From positions 1 through 37,515 of the IMG/VR virus record IMGVR_UViG_3300034682_000239: a stretch of DNA of 37,515 nucleotides; one strand, written 5' to 3'. Shown piece by piece: positions 24,651-30,484 of this stretch (position 1 is its first letter; each line of letters opens with the position of its first letter). The notes beneath the pieces were generated by a model. That model did not search any database. It was not told the origin of the DNA and worked only from the letters and a program-made list of their open reading frames with translations. Origin of the DNA: a virus. The translations under genes and the position numbers were made by a program.

Positions 24651-25222
24651 GAGCGGATCCCCAGTGCTTCCCGGATAGCATTGCGGGTTTCTTCGGTAAC
24701 GCCGCCTTTGGTTTCCATGGCTGCCAGTCGGGCCTTCTGCTCTTCCAGTAACTGCCTGCGGCCTTTTTCCTCTGCCTCTTCCTGGTACCGTTTTAGGGTG
24801 ACGGATGACCGGGTCAGCGTGGCGATGTTTTTGGCGGCTTCAGCCAGCAAGCCAATGCGCTGTGCTGGCGTCATTTCTTCGTCGCTGGCTTCCTGCAGGT
24901 TCATGATGCTTTCAAACAGCTCAGACTGGATCATGGCGGTCAGAGCTTCTGACCGGGCATCTTCCTTGTCTTCGGTCTGTGCACGGATGATTTTGGCGGC
25001 TTCAGTACTGGCCCGGATAGCACTTAACCGGCGCTCCAGTTTTTGACCATAACGACCAACAGCGCTGCGGCTTGGCAGTTCTCCGGCCGCAGCTTCTTCC
25101 GGAAAGGCCCGCTGCAGGTCGGCGATCAGTTCATCCAGGGTCAGCCGGTTGTCAGCCAGCTTGCCCTGGATATAGGCGCGGATCACATCAGGCAATTTAT
25201 CCAATGATGATTTGCGGGCCAT
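24647..25222 (-). CDS. Small terminase-like protein (DUF3486, Mu gp27-like)
   Basis: 191 residues from ATG at 25222 (MARKSSLDKLPDVIRAYIQ), four bases after the gp26-like stop and behind GGTGA. An extension to 25285 lies within the upstream gene. The pattern 'R.S.ld.LP..vr..i...L....Tldeli..L', SRSAVGRYGQKLERRL, EALTAMIQSELFESIMNLQE and LTRSSVTLKRYQEEAEEKGR is characteristic of DUF3486. It is the probable DNA-recognition subunit acting with the adjacent large terminase. The N-terminal part is a helix-turn-helix; the rest is coiled coil. Confidence 0.88.
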   Translation of the reverse strand: MARKSSLDKLPDVIRAYIQGKLADNRLTLDELIADLQRAFPEEAAAGELPSRSAVGRYGQKLERRLSAIRASTEAAKIIRAQTEDKEDARSEALTAMIQSELFESIMNLQEASDEEMTPAQRIGLLAEAAKNIATLTRSSVTLKRYQEEAEEKGRRQLLEEQKARLAAMETKGGVTEETRNAIREALGIRS

Positions 25223-25226
25223 GGCA

Positions 25227-25538
25227 TCACCAATACTTAACTGGGCGGGCGATGCCAGGCGCACAGTCCACTGTGTACTCGGCAATGTCAGTGCCGTACC
25301 GGGTTAACTCTACCAGCCACTTGCCCGCGGGCTCTTTTTTGATAGCCAGCAGCTTGCGGTCGTCCAGATAATCCATTTCCTTACGCAGTTCCAGCGGGGT
25401 GGCGTCTGGGTATTCGGACTGGATCACCGAAAGTACCGGCCCTTCATAAATCGGATAGGGCCGAGCGTTGTTCAGAGTTAACAGGATCAGCCAGCGCATG
25501 TTTTCACGCCGCACCTTGGCCAAGTCGATTTGAGACAT
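25227..25538 (-). CDS. Mu gp26-like winged-helix protein
   Basis: 103 residues. MRWLILLTLNNARPYPIYEG, then VIQSEYPDATPLELRKEMDYLDDRKLLAIKKEPAGKWLVELTRYGTDIAEYT, reads as a winged helix (helix, helix, recognition helix, beta hairpin, GTDIAE end). This is the usual form of the gp26-type proteins found between DUF2730 and DUF3486 in Mu-like phages. It may bind DNA near packaging; the function in Mu is not known to me. Confidence 0.75.
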   Translation of the reverse strand: MSQIDLAKVRRENMRWLILLTLNNARPYPIYEGPVLSVIQSEYPDATPLELRKEMDYLDDRKLLAIKKEPAGKWLVELTRYGTDIAEYTVDCAPGIARPVKYW

Positions 25539-25553
25539 ATCTACCTCCGATGT

Positions 25554-25898
25554 CTATTTCTGCGCCAGACTGCGCAACTGCAGGTTTTCAATCTTCAAAG
25601 CCAGACCGTCGAGCTTTGCCTCGACAACAGACTGCCCACGCACATGGTCTTCACGGCGCACATAGTTCAGTGGCAGCTCAGACTTAAGATCCAGTAGTTC
25701 ACGCTCAACGCGTTGCCACTGAGCCATCTCTTCTTTATTGGCGGTTTCTATTGCGTGGAGGCGCTGCCCAATAGTTGATAAGGTTGTGTCAAGGTGCTTC
25801 TGCAGCAGCCCCATCACATAGCGAAAAGTCGCCGCGCAAGCCCCCAGAAACGCCACTAACAGCAGCACCAGCTGCCAAAAATCTACTTGTACCGTCAT
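25554..25898 (-). CDS. DUF2730 protein (Mu gp25-like)
   Basis: 114 residues. One N-terminal membrane helix (FWQLVLLLVAFLGACAATFRYV) is followed by a long coiled coil (TTLSTIGQRLHAIETANKEE, VERELLDLKSELPLNYVRRE) and a second helix ending in LQLRSLAQK. The 'LPxxYVRREDxxR' element is typical of DUF2730. ATG at 25898 overlaps the Rz stop (ATGA). It is probably an inner-membrane protein of unknown role at the junction of lysis and packaging genes. Confidence 0.85.
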   Translation of the reverse strand: MTVQVDFWQLVLLLVAFLGACAATFRYVMGLLQKHLDTTLSTIGQRLHAIETANKEEMAQWQRVERELLDLKSELPLNYVRREDHVRGQSVVEAKLDGLALKIENLQLRSLAQK

Positions 25899-26527
25899 CC
25901 ATTAGTTCCCTGTGTTGGTTGTTGTTTTTCCAGATAATCCAGCAGCTGATTCAGCTGGCTTTCGAGGTCATTACAGCGGGCACCGTACTGGGTGACGTGC
26001 TGCAGGATGTCGGATTGTTGGATGTTGCTTGGGTGCAGGCTGGTGTCAGCAGCGGTGGCGGTTTCGGCCGCTCCCGCAACTCCACCGGGATATGTAGCGG
26101 CGGGCACGTTGGCGGCACTGGGGGCAATGGACTGGTTGTACACGCGGACAAAACCATTGGTATAGACACAATGAGGCAACGGCTCAGGCTGTGCTTTGCC
26201 AGGCGGGATCCAAGTACTGGTGACATTTTTAATTTCTCCCTGCAGCAGTTTTAGCTGCTGATCGGTTGCTGCTTTTTTCTGGCGTAAAGTGGCCACCGCA
26301 TCGTCAGCATCCTTAAGCTGCTTTTGCACAGTTGCCAGGGCTTTTTGGGTGCTGAGTAAAAGGGCTGCGTTGGTGTCGGCGGCGCATTGGTTTTTCGCAA
26401 TAGTGACGCCGTCTGATTTGGCGCTATCCAGTTGCTGGTTGTATTCACGCAGACAGATAAGCGCTATGGCCAACAACACCAGGCCAGCAGCGGTGCCCAG
26501 CACCCACTTTGGTTGATTAGAAGGCAT
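25895..26527 (-). CDS. i-spanin, Rz-like
   Basis: 210 residues from ATG at 26527 (MPSNQPKWVLG), which overlaps the transglycosylase stop and has a G-rich ribosome site. A 33-base longer frame is less likely. A single N-terminal membrane anchor (VLGTAAGLVLLAIALICL) precedes a long periplasmic coiled coil (LLSTQKALATVQKQLKDADD, LRQKKAATDQQLKLLQGEIK) and a C-terminal helix (ARCNDLESQLNQLLDYLEKQ). This is the standard inner-membrane spanin plan, encoded after holin and endolysin. It should pair with the nested lipoprotein to fuse the membranes during lysis. Confidence 0.82.
   Translation of the reverse strand: MPSNQPKWVLGTAAGLVLLAIALICLREYNQQLDSAKSDGVTIAKNQCAADTNAALLLSTQKALATVQKQLKDADDAVATLRQKKAATDQQLKLLQGEIKNVTSTWIPPGKAQPEPLPHCVYTNGFVRVYNQSIAPSAANVPAATYPGGVAGAAETATAADTSLHPSNIQQSDILQHVTQYGARCNDLESQLNQLLDYLEKQQPTQGTNG
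25951..26226 (-). CDS. o-spanin lipoprotein, Rz1-like, nested inside Rz
   Basis: 91 residues in a different frame, wholly inside the Rz gene. ATG at 26226 has GGGAG upstream. A basic N-region (SRLAKHSLSR) and hydrophobic core (CLIVSIPMVLSAC) end in the lipobox L-S-A-C with Cys29 as the lipidation site. The mature part is Pro-rich (TTSPLPPVPPTCPPLHIPVE, RPKPPPLL), the hallmark of Rz1. It should be anchored in the outer membrane and bind the coiled-coil end of Rz. Full nesting copies the lambda Rz/Rz1 arrangement. Confidence 0.85.
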   Translation of the reverse strand: MSPVLGSRLAKHSLSRCLIVSIPMVLSACTTSPLPPVPPTCPPLHIPVELRERPKPPPLLTPACTQATSNNPTSCSTSPSTVPAVMTSKAS

Positions 26528-27161
26528 AGCAAACCCCCAGGCCCCAGCCGTTACTGGCATAAAGCGATTGCCAACGCTTGATGATGACGGTCGGGTAATG
26601 CCGGTTTTCTTTGAATGCGGCTTTGGAACGCCCGGCGTTAAATTGCTCTACCTGCTCAAACCAGATGGATGGATCAGCGCCTGCTGCAGCGGCCACCTGT
26701 TGGTCCCGTTTGACCCATGCCAAACCGCCGTTGTAAGCCGACAGCGTAAAGGCCCAGCGCTCGCAGGGACTTGACGCATCAACTCGCTTAAACAACCAGG
26801 CGTCGTACAACACCATGGCCCGGAGCGCCCAGGCAGGATTGAATGGCTGCGCCGGTACCAGTTCACGATTGACCTCTGTCATCCAAATGGCGGTGCGCGG
26901 CATGAACTGCGCTAAACCTTCTGCACCGGCTGGTGACCGGGCATCAAAGCGCCAGCGGGATTCCTGATGCACTTGCGCGGCAAACAGTGCAACCGGGGCG
27001 TCTAAACCCCAGCTGTAGTTGGCCGTGCGGACCAACAAACGCTGGTGCACTTTGGCCTCACGCGGAATTTCAGAGGCGAACGCCGACGACCAGCAGCAGG
27101 CCAGTGCCACCAGCAGCCCCAGAACCGGCATAGCAAAACTACGTGTTTTGAATTTGCCCAT
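26517..27161 (-). CDS. Endolysin: exported SLT-type lytic transglycosylase
   Basis: 214 residues. The N-terminus MGKFKTRSFAMPVLGLLVALACCWSSAFA is a signal peptide or signal-anchor. The catalytic domain starts near residue 40, with Glu67 in QVHQESRWRFDARSPAGAEGLAQFMPRTA (the E-S...G-L-x-Q-F-M-P signature). The TLSAYNGGLAWVKRDQ (A-Y-N-x-G) element follows, then HYPTVIIKRWQSLY. It cleaves the glycan strand of peptidoglycan. It lies between holin and spanins. A Sec-type N-terminus means export may not need a large holin hole. Confidence 0.9.
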   Translation of the reverse strand: MGKFKTRSFAMPVLGLLVALACCWSSAFASEIPREAKVHQRLLVRTANYSWGLDAPVALFAAQVHQESRWRFDARSPAGAEGLAQFMPRTAIWMTEVNRELVPAQPFNPAWALRAMVLYDAWLFKRVDASSPCERWAFTLSAYNGGLAWVKRDQQVAAAAGADPSIWFEQVEQFNAGRSKAAFKENRHYPTVIIKRWQSLYASNGWGLGVCYAF

Positions 27162-27163
27162 GA

Positions 27164-27448
27164 CTACAGCCCCAGTGTCAGGCCCAGCACGCAGGCAATA
27201 ACAACCAAGGCACGCCTTAGCATGGCCATGCCGCGTGGGATTAGGTCTTCACCGGATTCATCATAGGAATGTGGGCGGTCATAAGGGAATAAAGCGCGGT
27301 CAATCCAATAGCCAAGCACGGCACCAGTGGTGACCATAGACAGTTTATACAGAATTACAGGTAGCTCAGTTGGGCTGGTAAAGCTGACAGAAACCAGCAG
27401 CAAGATGCTGATCAGCATCCAGGTAAAACAGCGGGGTAACAGTTGCAT
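27164..27448 (-). CDS. Holin (Mu-like/HP1-like small membrane protein)
   Basis: 94 residues with two or three membrane segments: CFTWMLISILLLVSVSFTSP, LPVILYKLSMVTTGAVLGYW and ALVVIACVLGLTLGL. The central LGYWIDRALFPYDRPH motif is one I associate with holins of transposable phages (Phage_holin_2_3-like). Start ATG at 27448 follows GAGG, which is partly inside the stem of the hairpin at 27458-27485. It is the first gene of the late/lysis operon and times lysis by permeabilising the inner membrane. Confidence 0.78.
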   Translation of the reverse strand: MQLLPRCFTWMLISILLLVSVSFTSPTELPVILYKLSMVTTGAVLGYWIDRALFPYDRPHSYDESGEDLIPRGMAMLRRALVVIACVLGLTLGL

Positions 27449-27457
27449 TTTGCATCC

Positions 27458-27485
27458 TCAGAGGTGACAGAAAGATCACCTCTGA
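27458..27485 (-). promoter_or_regulatory. 10-bp perfect inverted repeat overlapping the holin ribosome site
   Basis: TCAGAGGTGA (27458-27467) and TCACCTCTGA (27476-27485) are perfect complements with an eight-base spacer. In the minus-strand mRNA the 3' arm ends in CTGA, so half of the holin ribosome site GAGG is in the stem. It may delay holin translation or be a dyad site for an activator such as Mor. It is not followed by U residues, so it is not a typical terminator. Confidence 0.7.
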
Positions 27486-27569
27486 GTGTGCATTAAAGGA
27501 CACAAGCAGTAATTTGAACGGGGGCAAAATATTGATGCTTAAGATATAGCTAGTACTGTTAACTGAAAT
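27486..27569 (-). promoter_or_regulatory. Probable late promoter region upstream of holin
   Basis: This gap separates the accessory pair from the lysis genes. On the minus strand a TATATC -10-like box lies at 27543-27548 with no good -35 at the right distance. That is what is expected of a Mor/C-type activator-dependent promoter. It would give a leader of roughly 85-90 bases containing the hairpin at 27458-27485. No transcription data are available. Confidence 0.35.
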
Positions 27570-27881
27570 CTACTCAATTTCGTTATTCGCTGAATTCTTA
27601 AAACTATTTTTCGCAATCGTTCTGATGTTCAGATTAATCGCGGCGATCACCTGACACAAAGCCATAAAGACGATGCCAGAAAAGATAATTCCAATTCCCC
27701 AGTTAATCATCGCTTGGTTTGGCTCAGAACCATAATCTCCGCGATCGGCAGAACCCGATACAATAAAATTAAATCCGCCAAGGATACTCAACACCAGATA
27801 AATCCATGCGACCATTTTTAAGAACTCACTTGAACCTTCGCCTGGTAAGGCCATTTGTTTTCTTTCGATTGTTTCTGACAT
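27570..27881 (-). CDS. Two-helix membrane protein, accessory (moron) gene
   Basis: 103 residues from ATG at 27881, with AGGGAA upstream, ten bases after the preceding gene's stop. Two membrane helices are clear: FLKMVAWIYLVLSILGGFNF and WGIGIIFSGIVFMALCQVIA. The short loop carries charged residues (GSADRGDYGSEPNQAM). The layout resembles small bacterial membrane proteins of unknown function with a 'GIGIIxSGIIF' second helix. The DNA is visibly more AT-rich than the structural genes. Together with the TPR-like gene it forms a two-gene accessory unit that might act in superinfection exclusion or host fitness (speculative). Confidence 0.65.
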   Translation of the reverse strand: MSETIERKQMALPGEGSSEFLKMVAWIYLVLSILGGFNFIVSGSADRGDYGSEPNQAMINWGIGIIFSGIVFMALCQVIAAINLNIRTIAKNSFKNSANNEIE

Positions 27882-27891
27882 TTTTGATTCC

Positions 27892-28308
27892 CTATCGGTT
27901 TAATTTTCTATTCAGCTTCACCCATTCACGGTCATGCTTTTTTGAAAGTTTTTCGTATTGCTCACTTTCTTTGAAACGGTTCTCTCTATCACAGGCCAGT
28001 CGCATTTTGTCGTAGATGGCACACATATCAGCATGGGTTAGCATTTCCAGTACCAAGGGCTCAAGCGGTGAGTCCTTTTCTCTGGTTATTGGTGGGTTTT
28101 CTAGCAGATCATTAAACTCAGCCATTGCTTCATTAAAACGGCCAGCTTGTTGCAAAAACAGTGGTAACCGCAACCAGCTATCAATTGGGCAACTGATTGG
28201 ATTTTGGTTCGCTAAAAGTTTTGCTTGATATAAAAGACTAATGGCGTTTTCTATATCACCTGCGTTTTTATAAGCTGTTGCGTTTTTGTGGAGTGTCGAA
28301 ATATCCAT
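27892..28308 (-). CDS. TPR-like helical protein, accessory (moron) gene
   Basis: 138 residues from ATG at 28308, with the strong ribosome site GAGGGG four bases upstream. A longer frame from TTG at 28401 lacks support. MDISTLHKNATAYKNAGDIENAISLLYQAKLL and WLRLPLFLQQAGRFNEAMAEFNDLLEN are two TPR-type helix pairs (A-Y-x-x-x-G-x-x-x-x-A-I). The C-terminus, RFKESEQYEKLSKKHDREWVKLNRKL, is a charged helix. It is AT-rich like its partner gene and located between repressor and lysis genes, a common place for lysogenic-conversion cargo. TPR proteins bind partners; the partner here is unknown. Confidence 0.68.
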   Translation of the reverse strand: MDISTLHKNATAYKNAGDIENAISLLYQAKLLANQNPISCPIDSWLRLPLFLQQAGRFNEAMAEFNDLLENPPITREKDSPLEPLVLEMLTHADMCAIYDKMRLACDRENRFKESEQYEKLSKKHDREWVKLNRKLNR

Positions 28309-28333
28309 AAACCCCTCTTTTACTGGCAGTCCA

Positions 28334-28362
28334 TTTGTATGGTTATGGTCTTCTGAATGCAA
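28334..28362 (-). promoter_or_regulatory. Candidate promoter for the accessory pair
   Basis: On the minus strand TTGCAT (28357-28362) and TACAAA (28334-28339) are separated by 17 bases, about 25 bases before the TPR gene start. Both boxes are partial matches (3/6 and 4/6) to the sigma70 consensus. An own promoter would let the pair be expressed in the lysogen. A TACCAA-A-TTGGTA palindrome lies just upstream at 28396-28408. Confidence 0.35.
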
Positions 28363-28412
28363 TCTGTTATTGATGGCGACTTTACGAACTAGCAATACCA
28401 AATTGGTACAGA

Positions 28413-28838
28413 TTACCCCGTATTTTTAAGCGCATCTAAGGCTTCGCGCAACTCCTTATAATTATCCTCTAGTTCTTGGATGCGTTTCTTGTCTTCAAGA
28501 GCTGAGAGTATTTCACGCTGTTTATCATCAGGGAGAGCATCGAACAAACCGAGAACGGCTTTTTGCCTAGGCGTGAGTTCAGGTAGTGATGACTCCCGCA
28601 CTTCGTTAACAAAACCATTTTTATTCATCACGCCCTCGCCAGTTAGCAGCCAATCCAATGAGATTAGGTGCTCTTCGGCAAGCTCTACACATAATGAGTA
28701 AGGCACGGAGTTTCTGGACTTCCAGTTACTCAATGTTTGGCGATTCACTCCGGTTTGCCTACACAGCTCAGAGTCATTATCTACACCCAATGCAAGCCTG
28801 ATCCTTGCCAAAACGGCATCGGCACTTTTTTTATTCAT
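28413..28838 (-). CDS. CI-type lysogeny repressor (HTH only)
   Basis: 141 residues. The N-terminal ~70 residues match the phage CI repressor helix-turn-helix family: ADAVLARIRLALGVDNDSEL, RQTGVNRQTLSNWKSRNSVP, then VELAEEHLISLDWLLTGEG. The C-terminal half is a coiled coil (RQKAVLGLFDALPDDKQREI, LEDKKRIQELEDNYKELREALD) for oligomerisation. There is no LexA/S24 peptidase domain, so direct RecA-stimulated cleavage is not expected. It is transcribed leftward from the control region and should silence the divergent early arm. Confidence 0.85.
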   Translation of the reverse strand: MNKKSADAVLARIRLALGVDNDSELCRQTGVNRQTLSNWKSRNSVPYSLCVELAEEHLISLDWLLTGEGVMNKNGFVNEVRESSLPELTPRQKAVLGLFDALPDDKQREILSALEDKKRIQELEDNYKELREALDALKNTG

Positions 28839-28955
28839 TTTGAAACATCCATTATTGCATTATTCATTTTGTGTAGTACACTTACACGTATTGAGTACAT
28901 TCTAGCTAATTAAGCACAACTGAGCCAGCAGTTAGATCAATAGGACACACGATAT
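28839..28955. promoter_or_regulatory. Divergent repressor/early control region with operator-like dyads
   Basis: 117 AT-rich bases separate the divergent repressor and Ner-like genes. An 11-bp palindrome GTGTA-G-TACAC lies at 28871-28881, and the half-site AGTACA occurs at 28875-28880 and again at 28894-28899, 19 bases (about two helical turns) apart. This is where repressor and Ner should bind. Unambiguous -35/-10 pairs could not be assigned for either direction. Confidence 0.6.
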
Positions 28956-29180
28956 ATGAACAAGCATCAAGTGCACGCCAAGCTGATAGAAACCGGCAGT
29001 AACTTTCGGCAATTCGCTTTAGCAAATGGTTATGAGCCGCGAACTGTCCTGGCGGTAGTTGACCGTTGGGCAGGTAAAAATGAATTACCTCGCGGCCGAC
29101 TTAGTTTTCGAATTTTGCGGGATTTAAGCAAAGCGATAGGCAAAGAAGTGACCCCCGGAATTACGCAGGATGCAGCATGA
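28956..29180 (+). CDS. Ner/Cro-like early DNA-binding protein
   Basis: 74 residues, first gene of the early arm. The sequence HAKLIETGSNFRQFALANGYEPRTVLAVVDRWAGK...FRILRDLSKAIGKEVTPG has a helix-turn-helix (F-A-L-A-N-G-Y-E-P-R-T-V-L) of the kind in BcepMu gp16 and Ner-type regulators. Position opposite the repressor suggests it turns down the repressor promoter and limits early transcription. Its stop overlaps the next start by four bases (ATGA). Confidence 0.7.
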   Translation: MNKHQVHAKLIETGSNFRQFALANGYEPRTVLAVVDRWAGKNELPRGRLSFRILRDLSKAIGKEVTPGITQDAA

Positions 29181-29485
29181 GTGATCAAACCAGAATTATC
29201 AGCAGCGCCCTGACCGTGCTGGATGTGATGAAGGCACTGAAAGGGCACAGCCTGGCGGGCCTGAGCAATGGTGAGCTGGCTAAAGCTTTAAATGAAAAGC
29301 CGCCGACTATTAACCGTTGCCTCAACACCCTGATTGAAGCCGGCCTTGCTACCAAGCTGGATACCGGCCGGTTCGCGCTGAGCGTGGGCATGCTGCAAAT
29401 CGCTCAGGCACATGCCAATGAAATGAACCGTGCCAGTAATCGAATTCATGAACTGACCCAGCGCATTAACGCTGGCAGCCTGTAA
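29177..29485 (+). CDS. IclR-type winged-helix protein
   Basis: 102 residues consisting of little more than an IclR N-terminal winged helix: IISSALTVLDVMKALKGHSL, LSNGELAKALNEKPPTINRC, then LNTLIEAGLATKLDTGRFAL. A short helix follows (ANEMNRASNRIHELTQRINA). The ligand-binding half of IclR is absent. It is translationally coupled to the Ner-like gene. Probably a second early DNA-binding regulator or a partner of the following coiled-coil protein; its target is unknown. Confidence 0.72.
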   Translation: MSDQTRIISSALTVLDVMKALKGHSLAGLSNGELAKALNEKPPTINRCLNTLIEAGLATKLDTGRFALSVGMLQIAQAHANEMNRASNRIHELTQRINAGSL

Positions 29486-29501
29486 GTAAGAGGAAAAAAC
29501 G

Positions 29502-30482
29502 ATGGTGCAGCAAGTAGGAACAGAAGAACAACAACTGGACATAGAACTGGATGCGAACAAAGCGGTAACCCTGCAAAACACAGCAGCATTACTGGAGCAA
29601 CAGAACGAAGAGCGGGACACCCTGAACCAGATTATCGGTCAGATCCAAATGACCGACGCAATCGCAAAACTGACGACGGTCGTCGGTTTGTCGAAACTGG
29701 CTCATATCAAGGAAACCCGCATGTATAAAGCCTTGGCGGGCAAAAAAGGGGTTGATCGCCACGGCAACGAAATTGCTGACGTCGGCACTTGGGAGGGTTT
29801 TTGCCTGGCTGTCGGCACTACTCGGCAAAAAGCTGACGAAGACATTTTGAACCTGCGGCAGTTTGGTGAAGAAGCGCTGGAAAACCTGACACGCATCGGT
29901 GCCGGTTATCGTGAACTGCGCCAGTTCCGCAAGCTGCCTGCAGACCAAAAGCAGGCGCTGATTGAAATAGCCAAAGCCGGCGACAAAGAAGGGTTTGTGG
30001 AGCTGGCCGAAGAAATCATCAGCAAGCACAGCAAGGAAAAAGAGCAGCTTTCTGCCGACCTCGAAGAAGCCCGCGCCGACTATGACGCCCAGGGCCAACT
30101 GCTGAAGAAAACCCGTGACGAACTGGACCAGACCAAGCTGGCGCTGGATAAAGCCAAGTACCGCATCATCGTGCAAAAGCCGGATGACGTAGAGCATCAG
30201 TTACGCACTGAGACCGCAGCCATTGCCGCCGAAATCGACGCGCTGTTTAAAAACAAGTTGTCCTCTGCAGCCCAGTCGCTGATGGAGCATGGCAACAAAA
30301 CTTCGACCGACCAACACAGCTACTTAGGCACCATGATCAGTTATCTGGAACGCCAGTTAGAACAGCTTAAAGAACAGTACAGCCTGCAGGATTCGCTCTA
30401 CGACGGAGAGCCGTCCTGGATGCGGCCAGAAGCACTGGCAGAAGCTGAATCGCTGGTAGCCCAGTTTAACCAGGAGCAATAA
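29502..30482 (+). CDS. Early coiled-coil protein upstream of transposase, unknown function
   Basis: 326 residues with AGAGG upstream. A helical N-terminus (VTLQNTAALLEQQNEERDTL) leads to a compact region with DVGTWEGFCLAVGTTRQKAD and EDILNLRQFGEEALENLTRI (~100-150), similar in feel to a small DNA-binding or DUF3102-like module. A long coiled coil follows (~170-230: EEIISKHSKEKEQLSADLEE, KKTRDELDQTKLALDKAKYR), then a helical C-terminus. It lies three bases before the transposase gene. I do not know the family. An accessory role in transposition or host-DNA handling is possible. Confidence 0.65.
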   Translation: MVQQVGTEEQQLDIELDANKAVTLQNTAALLEQQNEERDTLNQIIGQIQMTDAIAKLTTVVGLSKLAHIKETRMYKALAGKKGVDRHGNEIADVGTWEGFCLAVGTTRQKADEDILNLRQFGEEALENLTRIGAGYRELRQFRKLPADQKQALIEIAKAGDKEGFVELAEEIISKHSKEKEQLSADLEEARADYDAQGQLLKKTRDELDQTKLALDKAKYRIIVQKPDDVEHQLRTETAAIAAEIDALFKNKLSSAAQSLMEHGNKTSTDQHSYLGTMISYLERQLEQLKEQYSLQDSLYDGEPSWMRPEALAEAESLVAQFNQEQ

Positions 30483-30484
30483 GT

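Noticed and set aside
27458-27485. Rho-independent terminator for the accessory pair
   Set aside because: The stem is perfect but is followed by GGATGCAAA rather than U residues and overlaps the holin ribosome site, so a regulatory hairpin or operator fits better.
28309-28401. Longer TPR protein starting at TTG 28401
   Set aside because: No ribosome site at the TTG, and the extra residues do not look like protein. ATG at 28308 has GAGGGG in ideal position.
29589-30197. 202-residue minus-strand frame opposite the early coiled-coil gene
   Set aside because: Mirror image of a biased coiled-coil gene, with Phe/Leu/Gln-rich composition and no start signal. The plus-strand gene fits the operon.
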